A stretch of DNA of 64,000 nt from a bacterium. GTDB taxonomy: Bacteria > Cyanobacteriota > Vampirovibrionia > Obscuribacterales > Obscuribacteraceae. The position numbers were made by a program, and so were the translations under genes. This document shows, one piece after another, positions 9,303 through 18,737 of the stretch. The stretch spans positions 248,001 to 312,000 of the forward strand of contig WGMS01000001.1 in assembly GCA_016124935.1 (NCBI GenBank). The letters are read 5' to 3'. Each line of letters starts with the position of its first letter. Positions within the stretch are counted from its first letter, which is position 1. The notes below the pieces were generated by a model. It ran no database searches. It was not told the DNA's origin and saw only the letters and a list, made by a program, of their open reading frames with translations.

Positions 9303-10238
9303 ATGACCGGAGCATATCCTGGAGCCCGTATCAAAAACCAATATAATTTACGGATGCTGTTTGCAAGGAAGAGATCTTTGAAGAAAGAATTTGCCGGTGT
9401 GATAACCGGTGCATCATCGGGCATAGGCAAAGCCCTGGCAATTTACCTGGCTCGCAAATATCGAGCCAGGCTCATTATCACAGGGCGAAACGAAGAACAG
9501 CTCAAAACCACCAAGGAGCTGGTGGAGAAAGCAGGCGGACTGGCGACGATAGTGGTAGGGGACATAGGGGAGGAAGGAGCTGCCAGAAAACTGGTGGATA
9601 CCTGCGTAGAGCAGTTCGGCTCCATCGAGCTTCTGGTAAACAATGCCGGCATGGCTTATCCAGGAAGGGTGCTCAACCATAAAATGGAAGACTGGCGCAG
9701 GGTATTCGATGTCAACTATTTCGCCTGTGTGGAAGCTATCTACGCAGCGCTTCCTCACTTTCTGGAAAATGGCGGGGGCAAAATCGTCAACATCTCTTCC
9801 GTGGCAGGCAAAATTCCTATAGCCGGCTCGGTTATGTACTCCTCTTCGAAACATGCTCTCAACTCTATGTCGGTTGCCATGGGTGCGGAATTGAATTCCA
9901 AGAATATCGATTTCCTCACGGTCTGCCCTGGTTGGGTGAGAACTGAATTCTTCGAAAAGAATCAGGTTGCGGATGAGAAAAATCCAACCCTAATCGCCAG
10001 CAAGAATACCCCTTCGGGACTATTGATGCGCCTTGTGCTCTCGATATCAGCAGAAGATGTGGCGAAAGAAATAGACTCTTATTTAAGAAAAGGCGGAAGC
10101 CATGAAATTATAATGACGGCTCCCGGCAAGTTCTTCGAACGATTGAACGGATTGCTTCCCGGGGTGGTCTGGAATATCAACAAAATGCTGCCCACCGATT
10201 ATGTGGACTCCTCTACAAAGGATAAGGTCAAAACGTGA
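9303..10238 (+). CDS. Short-chain dehydrogenase/reductase
   Basis: TGASSGIGKA cofactor motif, NNAG, ISS...YSSSK catalytic Ser/Tyr/Lys. ATG at 9354 is an alternative start. Confidence 0.9.
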   Translation: MTGAYPGARIKNQYNLRMLFARKRSLKKEFAGVITGASSGIGKALAIYLARKYRARLIITGRNEEQLKTTKELVEKAGGLATIVVGDIGEEGAARKLVDTCVEQFGSIELLVNNAGMAYPGRVLNHKMEDWRRVFDVNYFACVEAIYAALPHFLENGGGKIVNISSVAGKIPIAGSVMYSSSKHALNSMSVAMGAELNSKNIDFLTVCPGWVRTEFFEKNQVADEKNPTLIASKNTPSGLLMRLVLSISAEDVAKEIDSYLRKGGSHEIIMTAPGKFFERLNGLLPGVVWNINKMLPTDYVDSSTKDKVKT

Positions 10239-10903
10239 GCCAGGAAAATGACCAGAACCGGACAGCCGGCGAGCCGACCAAACTGACCTATGATCAGGAC
10301 GCATTTCTAGAACAGGCGGCCAGTTATCGTTTTGCCCTCAAGAAGGAAAAAGAGATTAAGGCCAAACGCCATGCCGCTATGCAGGTCCTGGGAGCAGCCG
10401 CGGTCAATTTTGTGCAGTTGCTCGATCCTAACAATGGCGGAAACTCAGGTGAGGGGCAAAAATCGATTCTCACAGCCAACCTGGCTAACGATGTCATCAA
10501 CATACGCTCCGATAGACGCAGGCTTACCATTACTATACTGAGCGGAGTGAGCAGCGACTGCGAACTTTCCAACCCTAGATATGAGAACTGTGGACAGATC
10601 TTCGTCTACGCCTATCTGGCCGACCAGGATACGGCCTCACTGGTCTCCCGATTGAGAATCTATATCAACGGAGATATCGACGACGGCTTACTGCATAGCT
10701 GGAGCGTGGATGAAGGCGCCGAAGGCTGCTATCCCTATCTCTCAAACCTTATCAACAGCTGCTTATTCGCTCCGGATATGTCCTGGGTGACCGATTCGAA
10801 GCTGCCGCCCTTCTTGACCCATGTTCCGATTGTAAATGGAGAAGTACATTTGGAACATTTACACAGAACTTCGGGCCAATATACGGTCAAACCGGGCAAG
10901 TAA
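10235..10903 (+). CDS. Hypothetical protein (222 aa)
   Basis: Overlaps the SDR stop by 4 bp (GTGA), complete ORF; no family recognised. Confidence 0.6.
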   Translation: MSQENDQNRTAGEPTKLTYDQDAFLEQAASYRFALKKEKEIKAKRHAAMQVLGAAAVNFVQLLDPNNGGNSGEGQKSILTANLANDVINIRSDRRRLTITILSGVSSDCELSNPRYENCGQIFVYAYLADQDTASLVSRLRIYINGDIDDGLLHSWSVDEGAEGCYPYLSNLINSCLFAPDMSWVTDSKLPPFLTHVPIVNGEVHLEHLHRTSGQYTVKPGK

Positions 10904-10968
10904 TATTTACTGCTTATACAATGCAATTCAGTCGGTAAAAGTTACAGAGATAACTCGGTAGAAAGCTA

Positions 10969-12450
10969 GTGGCACAGCTTGAGTTGGCAATACCCTATAA
11001 AAGTAAGCTCTGCAGCGCAGGTATGTTCTGTACTGTGGCGATGATGCCTATCTGGGCGGCACTCATCCCATTCGCCCTGGGCTATTTCACCAGCTCGATT
11101 CTGCGGGGCAACTCCAATATAAGCGGTCTGGAAGCCATTTTTTTCTATACTCTTTTCCTGGCCATACCGGCAATAGGCATAGTTCTATCGGCTGTCTTCG
11201 AGGACAACTTGATAGTGGTCTCGAAAGAAGGGCTCTCTTTTCCTTTGCGCATGCTCTTTAACCTGGGCTTCCGCAGGGAGCGTCTCTGGTCCGAGGTAAG
11301 CCACGCCACCCTATCCGACCCCCTCAGTGAAGATGACAGCGACAGGCTGCTCACCCTGGGCTTCTCCTCCGGTGGCGATGTCCGTATTCAGCTGGGCAAG
11401 ATGAAAAAGCCCGATATAGAACAATTGATGCTCGCTTTAGAAGTCTGGGCAAAGAATATGCCCCGACCGCAAAATCTGATTGAGTTTCAGAACGACCTGC
11501 AAAACACCAACCTGGGCATCGAGAAACTGAGCTACACCCAGATGTGGGAAGAGGAGCTGAGCCGTCGGTTCAGCAATACCAGTTTCATTCCTTTGAAACC
11601 CAACCAGAAACTTATGGCGGACAAGCTGGTGGTGATTCGCCAGCTTGCCTTCGGAGGGCTTTCGGCTATCTATCTGGCGCAGCTGGGCGGCTCTTCCCTG
11701 GTGGTGCTCAAAGAGCTGGTCATTCCACCAAATTCGGGCGAAGCGGCAAGAGCCAAAGCCGAGGAGATGTTCGAGCGAGAGGCGAAACTCTTGGTCAAGC
11801 TCAAGCATCCTCATATAGCCCGGGTGATGGATCACTTTCAAGAAAACGGCCGCAATTATCTTTTGTTAGAGTATGTCCGGGGTCAGGATTTAAGGCAGCT
11901 GGTCAATCAGCACGGTCCCAGGCAAGAATGGCAGGTCCTGAGCTGGGCTTTGCAGATAGCCGACATTCTCGAATATCTGCACGGCAACGATCCGCCTGTC
12001 ATCCACCGGGATCTGACCCCGGACAATCTGGTGCTCAATCACAAGAACGATGTCGTTTTGATAGATTTCGGCGCCGCCAACGAATTCGTCGGCACCGCCA
12101 CCGGTACCTTCGTCGGCAAGCAGTCCTATATAGCTCCGGAGCAGCTGCGAGGCAAAGCGACCCCGTCAAGCGATCTCTATGCCCTGGGGGGCACCATGTA
12201 TTTCCTTCTCACCGGCTCGGATCCAGAAGCGCTTATGGCTTCGGATCCAAGATCTGCCGAGCCGAAAGAGGGAGCAGAAAATCCAAGTGTCTCCGATGAA
12301 ATAGCCGAGCTGGTGCTTGCTTGCACCCAGATGGAAGAGACGGATCGTCCAGGCAGCATCAAGAGAGTGAAAGAGACCCTGGCGGCGCTGAAGGCCAATT
12401 GCCCGGACCCGCCACAGGAAGTGCTCGAAGAGAAGGAAGGGGAGCAATGA
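10969..12450 (+). CDS. Membrane-anchored serine/threonine protein kinase (kinase 1 of tandem pair)
   Basis: Two N-terminal TM helices, PH-like segment, C-terminal kinase: VVLKE, HRDLTPDNL, LIDFGAAN, YIAPEQLRG. GTG start. Confidence 0.85.
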   Translation: MAQLELAIPYKSKLCSAGMFCTVAMMPIWAALIPFALGYFTSSILRGNSNISGLEAIFFYTLFLAIPAIGIVLSAVFEDNLIVVSKEGLSFPLRMLFNLGFRRERLWSEVSHATLSDPLSEDDSDRLLTLGFSSGGDVRIQLGKMKKPDIEQLMLALEVWAKNMPRPQNLIEFQNDLQNTNLGIEKLSYTQMWEEELSRRFSNTSFIPLKPNQKLMADKLVVIRQLAFGGLSAIYLAQLGGSSLVVLKELVIPPNSGEAARAKAEEMFEREAKLLVKLKHPHIARVMDHFQENGRNYLLLEYVRGQDLRQLVNQHGPRQEWQVLSWALQIADILEYLHGNDPPVIHRDLTPDNLVLNHKNDVVLIDFGAANEFVGTATGTFVGKQSYIAPEQLRGKATPSSDLYALGGTMYFLLTGSDPEALMASDPRSAEPKEGAENPSVSDEIAELVLACTQMEETDRPGSIKRVKETLAALKANCPDPPQEVLEEKEGEQ

Positions 12451-14060
12451 GCAGATCCCAGACCCGGACTCAGTCCTATCCTATAAGCCTGCATTTTGCC
12501 ACCGGAGCCTCCGGCGATGATGAATATCTGATCGAGTACAATCCTTATCATACGACCGAAAAATGGCTATCCAACAGATTCTCTGATCTCAATACATGGA
12601 AAGCCTGGTTCGGTCTATTCGTTGTGATCATCTTCTTTGTCATGGGCGGTCCCGGCAGAGTACAGGAATTCTTCGATAAGAAACCATCCGGTGACGGCAT
12701 TATCCCGCCCGATCTTGTTGGCGGCACCGATATCCCGAGCACCATCGATAACACCGGTCAGGTCCTCAATCTTCCTCAGATCGAAGGAGTGAAACAAGCA
12801 GCCGAAGGGCTGGGCTTCACTTCCATTGCGGTTTTGGGCTTCCTCGCCGGCGCTATTTCCCTGGCGGTGCTTTATATAATTTACCGGGTCACCTCCGAGC
12901 CTACTCACCTGGCCCTCTCAGAAAACGGCATCGCCTGGGAATGGCGACGCACGCTTTTAAATAGAGGCTCCAGGGTCGCCTGGGAGGATGTCAGATCGAT
13001 AGAGCTCTCTTCTCCGGAAGGGAACACCTCGGCTCTCAATTGCGTTATCAATATCAAGACCGAAGCAAAAGAGCCTGTGATGCGGATCAAGCTGGGTGGT
13101 CTTGCCACCCATGATGACCGCCAGGCTTTATTAGATTCTATCGAACGCTGGGCTCCGGATGCCACCCGGGATGCCCAGCTGACCGATTTACTTGCCGCTC
13201 CCCAAGATCAAAGCTATACGGAGCTGTGGCTGGAAGCCCTCTCGGCACCGCCTGATAGAGAACGTCTGGAGCCTCTTTCCGACGGCACAAAAATGCAGGG
13301 CGGCAAGTTTACCGTAGTCGGTCATCTGGGCACCGGCGGTCAGGGCACCGCTTATGATGCTGTTGACGCCGACGGCAACGCGGTGGTGTTAAAAGAGTTC
13401 ATTCTTCCTGTCTATGTCGACATCAATGTCCGCAAACAGGCACTGGATAGAATGAACAACGAGGTCAAGCTCCTGCAAAATCTGGATCATCCCCAGATTG
13501 TCAAACTGATAGATTTCTTCTTCGAAGACCATCGCAATTATCTGGTCCTGGAAAAAATCTCGGGCGGTTCGCTGAGGACCATGGTTGAGAAAGGCAAGCG
13601 CTTCAGCCAGGAAGAAGTCATTGCACTATCCATCCAGATGGCCGAGATCCTGTCCTATCTCCACAGCCTCTCACCGCCGATAGTGCACAGGGATTTCACC
13701 CCGGACAATCTCATGCTGCAGGAAGACGGGCTCTTGAAACTGCTCGATTTCAATGTGGCTCAGCAGAAGACTTCGTCTGTGACCTGTACGGTGGTGGGTA
13801 AACAGGCTTATCTGCCTCCGGAACAATTCCGGGGCAAACCCTGCTCCCAGAGTGACATCTATGCCATGGGTGCCACGATGTACTTCCTGCTCGTGGGCGA
13901 AGACCCCGATGCCATCACCAGCTCGCATCCGGCAAAAGTGACAAAAGTAGAAGAGAAGCTCGATGCCCTGGTGGCAAAGGCAACAGCACTGGAGCTTGAG
14001 AAGCGCTATCAAGACGCGCACTCGATTCTGGAGGACTTGAAAAATCTCGCCCAATGCTAG
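12447..14060 (+). CDS. Membrane-anchored serine/threonine protein kinase-like protein (kinase 2 of tandem pair)
   Basis: ATGA overlap with kinase 1. LGTGGQGTAYDA, VVLKEF, HRDFTPDNL, LLDFNVAQQ, YLPPEQFRG. ORF track start 12321 trimmed to ATG 12447. Confidence 0.85.
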   Translation: MSRSQTRTQSYPISLHFATGASGDDEYLIEYNPYHTTEKWLSNRFSDLNTWKAWFGLFVVIIFFVMGGPGRVQEFFDKKPSGDGIIPPDLVGGTDIPSTIDNTGQVLNLPQIEGVKQAAEGLGFTSIAVLGFLAGAISLAVLYIIYRVTSEPTHLALSENGIAWEWRRTLLNRGSRVAWEDVRSIELSSPEGNTSALNCVINIKTEAKEPVMRIKLGGLATHDDRQALLDSIERWAPDATRDAQLTDLLAAPQDQSYTELWLEALSAPPDRERLEPLSDGTKMQGGKFTVVGHLGTGGQGTAYDAVDADGNAVVLKEFILPVYVDINVRKQALDRMNNEVKLLQNLDHPQIVKLIDFFFEDHRNYLVLEKISGGSLRTMVEKGKRFSQEEVIALSIQMAEILSYLHSLSPPIVHRDFTPDNLMLQEDGLLKLLDFNVAQQKTSSVTCTVVGKQAYLPPEQFRGKPCSQSDIYAMGATMYFLLVGEDPDAITSSHPAKVTKVEEKLDALVAKATALELEKRYQDAHSILEDLKNLAQC

Positions 14061-14100
14061 AGCGATTATATTATGCGGTCTGATTGCCTCATCACAGACG

Positions 14101-14646
14101 ATGGCACAGATTCTGGCTGCAGAACATTACCAGAGCTGGTATCCGTCTTCTATCGCCCTTCCAAGTGGACTCAATTATCCCTGTGCGCTCACTCCCCTGC
14201 CCAGGGATTTGCCTGGTATACCCGCCGCCGATAGGGCTTACATAGATCATGTTTACAGTATGATCCTCAAATGCGTTCAGGCCAAGACCGCAATGCTGGC
14301 CTCCTTGAACGATCCAGATAAAGTCAAAGCGGCTTATTCCAGATATTATTACGATACGAAAGCGGCCATGGATAAAATTCGATCCGAGCCCACTCCTAAG
14401 GGACTGGAGGGCTTTCGCAATCAAGTTCTCAAAGCGATTGGTCTACAGATGGTCTTTTTCGACAAGGCGACAAAACAGGCTCAGGCCAGGATACCCTTCC
14501 AATCTATAATGACTATTCCGGAAGGCAAGCAAGCCTCGGGCGCGCTTATTGCCGCCTGGGGCAAAATGACCGCCCGTTATCCGTCCTGGAGCAAAGCCAC
14601 CAAAGATAGTATCTATCACCATCTCTGCGCCCTGGATCTTTTCTAG
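14101..14646 (+). CDS. Hypothetical protein (181 aa)
   Basis: Complete ORF immediately downstream of the tandem kinases on the same strand; no family recognised. Confidence 0.55.
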   Translation: MAQILAAEHYQSWYPSSIALPSGLNYPCALTPLPRDLPGIPAADRAYIDHVYSMILKCVQAKTAMLASLNDPDKVKAAYSRYYYDTKAAMDKIRSEPTPKGLEGFRNQVLKAIGLQMVFFDKATKQAQARIPFQSIMTIPEGKQASGALIAAWGKMTARYPSWSKATKDSIYHHLCALDLF

Positions 14647-15611
14647 ATCTCTTTTTCGCGAAGCAGCGAGATCTTGGTTTCGAGCATATCGGCATCCTGC
14701 TCTCTATCTGTGCGCCTGAGCAGATCGACCAGGTTCTCCATGGTGGCGGCGACACTGGGATGATCAGGTCCCAAGGCCTCTTCGTAGATCTCGATCGAGC
14801 GGCGGTAGAGGGATTCTGCCCTGGCCAGGTGATCGGAGTGGTGGTAGATCCAGGCAAGGCGGCTCAAGCTCTCGGCGACTTTAGGATTACCGGGACTGAG
14901 AGCCGCTTCTCTTATCGCCAGAGCACGACGATGAAAAGCTTCCGCCATATCGAGCTTATCAGATGAGGTAAATAAAGAGGCAAGGTTGGTGAGGATCTCG
15001 GCCACTTCTGGATGCTCCGGTCCAAAAAACTTCTCGTGGATTTTGAGAACCTGGCGGAGCATCAGCTCCGCTTCGGAAGGTCGTCCATGATCCCGGTAGA
15101 GCAGACCAAGATTGAGCAGCACTTCGGCCACCTCGACATGATCGTCACCCAGAAATTTCTGCCTTATATCCAGGGCTCTTTTGAAGAGAGGCTCGGCTTT
15201 CTCCACACGCTGCATGGCGCGATAGAGTTCTGCCAGGTTGTTGATGGCAGAAGCCAGCGACGGATGCTCTATGCCGAGACTCTTTTCCTGGATGGTAAGA
15301 GCCTGGCGAAAGAGAGGCTCGGCATCCTGCAATTTGGCCTGGGCGAGATAGACCATGGCGAGATTATTCATGGCAGAGCCGATATCCGGATGATCGACAG
15401 CCAGAACCCGGTCTCTTATGACAAGGGCGCGATCCAGAAAGATTTCGGCTTCATCGAAACGGCTTTCATGATAGAGGAGTAGACCGATAGAGGTCAGATA
15501 GTCGGCAAGTTCGGGATTCTCAGCCCCAAGAGCCTCTTCCATCTGGGGAAGAAGCGACATGAGCGCTTGGATATTGTCGTTCATATCTGCCTGGGCTTCG
15601 GATTCTGGCAT
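14643..15611 (-). CDS. Kinesin-light-chain-like TPR protein (TPR_10/TPR_12 type)
   Basis: About 42-residue repeats such as HPDIGSAMNNLAMVYLAQAKLQDAEPLFRQALTIQEKSLGIEHPSLASAINNLAELY. Confidence 0.88.
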   Translation of the reverse strand: MPESEAQADMNDNIQALMSLLPQMEEALGAENPELADYLTSIGLLLYHESRFDEAEIFLDRALVIRDRVLAVDHPDIGSAMNNLAMVYLAQAKLQDAEPLFRQALTIQEKSLGIEHPSLASAINNLAELYRAMQRVEKAEPLFKRALDIRQKFLGDDHVEVAEVLLNLGLLYRDHGRPSEAELMLRQVLKIHEKFFGPEHPEVAEILTNLASLFTSSDKLDMAEAFHRRALAIREAALSPGNPKVAESLSRLAWIYHHSDHLARAESLYRRSIEIYEEALGPDHPSVAATMENLVDLLRRTDREQDADMLETKISLLREKEI

Positions 15612-15705
15612 GTCTTTATCGAGCTTAGCCGTGCATATTAGTTTTTTGCCGTATTGGGAGCGATTCCTAACATATCCTCGAAGGAATTCTAAAGATCACT
15701 TATTA

Positions 15706-18018
15706 TCACTTACTGGAACTAGTCTCTCTCTTTCTTACGGTGGCGAGAAATGCGAGGATATAGAGCGCACCGGCTATATAAAACAGCGATTTATAGCCGA
15801 AATAAAGAGCGTTGTATTCTAAGAAGCCGCCCAGCATAGCGCCCAGCAAATTGGAGGCCAGGGCGATAGAGACGGAGCGAGCCGATAGAACCGCCCGGGA
15901 GAAGGCTAGACCGGAGAAGAAGAGAGGCAGAGTCATAGCCAGGGTCATAAGGAGCCTTTCGTTGACAGCGCTCAGTCCCTGTAGAATGGGCGCATCGACT
16001 ATCCAGATGCCGAAGCCGAGAGAGGCGAGGATAAGAAGATAGATGACGATCTCGGGAATTTTTACCTTATAGAGAATAAGCAGATTAGCCAGGAAGGCAA
16101 GGATTAAAATAGCGGCGATGACCACACTGGTGACTATCCAGGTACTGCCGAAAACCAGAGCCAGCTGGGCGATACTCTTGGTCTCCACCAGCATGAAACC
16201 GGAGCCTAGAAAGAAACAGCTGGCTGAATATTCTCTGACTTTGACACCGGAGAAGTGACTGAGCAGAAAGTAGGAGACCACGAAAAGGGCCAGGATAACG
16301 GCCATGTATGAGAAAGGGTAGCTCTTTTCGAAGATGAACAGAAATGGCCAGTCGTCGGTGGAGACCACCTGGCCTACGGAGGTCCGAGTGAACTCTTCGG
16401 TCAAATCCTGGAAAGTAGGTGTTTCCGAAGGAGGCTTGAGCCCTTCTCCCACCAGGAAAGTGAAGCCGGCGTCCCAGTTGGTGCGGTAGACATAAGGAGT
16501 GAGATCGGGGAAGGTCTCTTTCAACATACGAAAGATTTTCGGTCCCATAGAAGGATAGATACAGGCGGCCATGCTGATCGCTCCGCCGTCGGCGAGCTTC
16601 TCTTTGGCTTCGTTAAATGCTTCCTGGGTCCATACATAACTATCCATGCGCATCCCGGCAGAGTTGCCCGACATGAGCGTGGCGGAATCTAATAAGCCGT
16701 ATACTATTAAGTCATATTTTTTATCGGTTCGTCGGATGAAAGAGCGAGCGTCATCGTTATGAACTTCTACCCGGGCGTCGGCGTAGGGCCGCTCCGGATG
16801 CAGATGTCTGCCGACTTCTATTATTACCGGGTCTATCTCCACAGCATCCACATGCTCGGCACCATTTCTCAAGGCGGCGGCCACGTCGTTGCCGCTGCCG
16901 CTGCCCACTATCAATACATTCTTGGGGCTTGGTTTGAATAGATAAGCGAGGTTGTAGTACTCGGCAAGAGGCTTGGAAGAATCGTTTCTGGCAAGCGCCT
17001 CCGGGCGCAGATCGAGCATGCTCTGGAACCAGGTGTTATTGGAGAACAAGCGCGGATTCTCAGGCTCCATCATCACGCTGATTATTTGATAAGGCGAGTG
17101 ATAGTCGACCCGGAAGTAATTGAGGGGAACAGCCAGGAAAGCGATGGCGACAATGCCCGCTATGGCGTTGAGAAGGAGCGCTCTTGAAGAACGAAGAAAG
17201 GGGAAAACAGCGACAACTATCAATGCGAACCAAAGCGAAGGTGGAGTCCAGAGATAGGAGATAAGCACGATGATGGCGATGCCTACCAGGCTGCCTGCGA
17301 GGTTCCAGCTGTATGCCACCAGCTTCTCCCTCTTTTCCATTAAACGAGAAGCGAGCTGACCGAAAGGGATGAAAGCCAGGGCATTGAGGACGAAAAAGAA
17401 AGTGAGCAGGCCGAAGGACATCATCCTGTCCGGGATGGCACTGGCGTTGTAGAGCCCCATGGTGGCCTGTTCGGAGGTGGGGTTGAGGAGCATGAAATTG
17501 AGGTCGAAGAGCCGGAGCAGACAGTTGCCGGCAATAATTTGCAAAGCGAGCAGTGGAACCGCCAGTGGTGTGCTCAGGTTTCTGGTCCGGCCGGCATCAC
17601 CTGTTTTCAGGGAGTAGCCGATACCGAGGCCTAGAAAACAGGAGAGCAAAGATATGTTCTTGAAGTGGGCGAAGAGCTGGAAGGCATCAGCCTGCATGCG
17701 AATGATCACGAGTTCGGCGAACATTCCCAGTCCGGCAGCCAGAGCGATTGCCGCGGCAAGATAGCGAGACTTCGAATCGATACTGTCGATAAAATCAGTA
17801 TGCTCGCGGCATACTTCTTTGAGCCATCCGAACCAACCCGGCGCGCGCTCCCAGATTCGAAAGACCGAATAAGCCAGGATGACAGCGAGCACGACCAGAA
17901 TAGTTATCGGTCCCTGGTCGTCCTTATTGTCTTTCAATCGACAGGCAAGCCCGAATAGAAAGCTGCCCAGACTGAGGGACAGGATGACGAATGCGGGTTT
18001 AAGAAGCTTCCAGGGCAA
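15706..18018 (-). CDS. Multi-TM protein with spermidine-synthase-like SAM-binding domain
   Basis: 770 aa; TM helices flank VLIVGSGSGNDVAAALRNGAEHVDAVEIDPVIIEVG...NDDARSFIRR...YDLIVYGLLDS. Confidence 0.85.
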   Translation of the reverse strand: MPWKLLKPAFVILSLSLGSFLFGLACRLKDNKDDQGPITILVVLAVILAYSVFRIWERAPGWFGWLKEVCREHTDFIDSIDSKSRYLAAAIALAAGLGMFAELVIIRMQADAFQLFAHFKNISLLSCFLGLGIGYSLKTGDAGRTRNLSTPLAVPLLALQIIAGNCLLRLFDLNFMLLNPTSEQATMGLYNASAIPDRMMSFGLLTFFFVLNALAFIPFGQLASRLMEKREKLVAYSWNLAGSLVGIAIIVLISYLWTPPSLWFALIVVAVFPFLRSSRALLLNAIAGIVAIAFLAVPLNYFRVDYHSPYQIISVMMEPENPRLFSNNTWFQSMLDLRPEALARNDSSKPLAEYYNLAYLFKPSPKNVLIVGSGSGNDVAAALRNGAEHVDAVEIDPVIIEVGRHLHPERPYADARVEVHNDDARSFIRRTDKKYDLIVYGLLDSATLMSGNSAGMRMDSYVWTQEAFNEAKEKLADGGAISMAACIYPSMGPKIFRMLKETFPDLTPYVYRTNWDAGFTFLVGEGLKPPSETPTFQDLTEEFTRTSVGQVVSTDDWPFLFIFEKSYPFSYMAVILALFVVSYFLLSHFSGVKVREYSASCFFLGSGFMLVETKSIAQLALVFGSTWIVTSVVIAAILILAFLANLLILYKVKIPEIVIYLLILASLGFGIWIVDAPILQGLSAVNERLLMTLAMTLPLFFSGLAFSRAVLSARSVSIALASNLLGAMLGGFLEYNALYFGYKSLFYIAGALYILAFLATVRKRETSSSK

Positions 18019-18113
18019 GCGCGGATACTCTGTGATTAGATAACCAGATCATATTACCCGTTAATAAGGGAAATTAAATCCGGCTGTCGAAGCCTGGTTC
18101 CTTGACTGCGTAT

Positions 18114-18671
18114 CTACTTGGCAGAAGAACCGTCCGGTCGCAATTTGGCTATCACTTCCCGGGTGACGTCTATGCCGTTATCCAGAAATTTCTGACCACC
18201 GGCAAATATAGATTGTCCATCGACTATTATGTCCAGACCCTTCTCTTTTGCCACTGCGTTTACCGACTGGGCTATTGCTACCCTGACCTGATTCTCCTGG
18301 GTCTGAAGCAACTGGGCAAGGGCTTGCTGCTTGGCGTTGATCTTGGTCTGAGAGATTTCGATATGTTTCTTGATCTCATCTTCTGGTTTCTTATCTTCTT
18401 TGAGTTTCTGAAGCGCCTCGTTGAGACTGCGAGCCTCTTCGCGTAACTGGGCCTCGGCCTGGGCTTTCAATATTTCAGAGTTGGCAGCCTGGGGAAAGTT
18501 TGCTTTTACCATTCCAAGATTTAGATAGCCGATTTTGACGGTAACCGGCGAAGGTCCGGAGGACGTTGATTGTCCCTGGGCCTGAGCGTCCATCGCCGAC
18601 AAGCTACAGAGAGCGATCAGAAGGGCTGTACCCCGGGTAAGAGGCTTGTATAGTCTAGAAAAAATTCTCAC
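18114..18671 (-). CDS. OmpH/Skp-family periplasmic chaperone-like protein
   Basis: Signal peptide, IGYLNLGMVKANFPQAA start motif, long coiled coil, C-terminal VAKEKGLDIIVDGQSIFAGGQKFLDNGIDVTREVIAKL. Confidence 0.85.
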   Translation of the reverse strand: MRIFSRLYKPLTRGTALLIALCSLSAMDAQAQGQSTSSGPSPVTVKIGYLNLGMVKANFPQAANSEILKAQAEAQLREEARSLNEALQKLKEDKKPEDEIKKHIEISQTKINAKQQALAQLLQTQENQVRVAIAQSVNAVAKEKGLDIIVDGQSIFAGGQKFLDNGIDVTREVIAKLRPDGSSAK

Positions 18672-18737
18672 AGCAAAATTTCCTTCAAATTACGAATGCG
18701 GATTCATTATACAAAATTTCCTGAGCTCGACTCTCTA

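Noticed and set aside
11544-12299. 251-aa alternate-frame ORF inside kinase 1
   Set aside because: Low-complexity Arg/Ser/Gly-rich translation from the wrong frame of a clear kinase gene.
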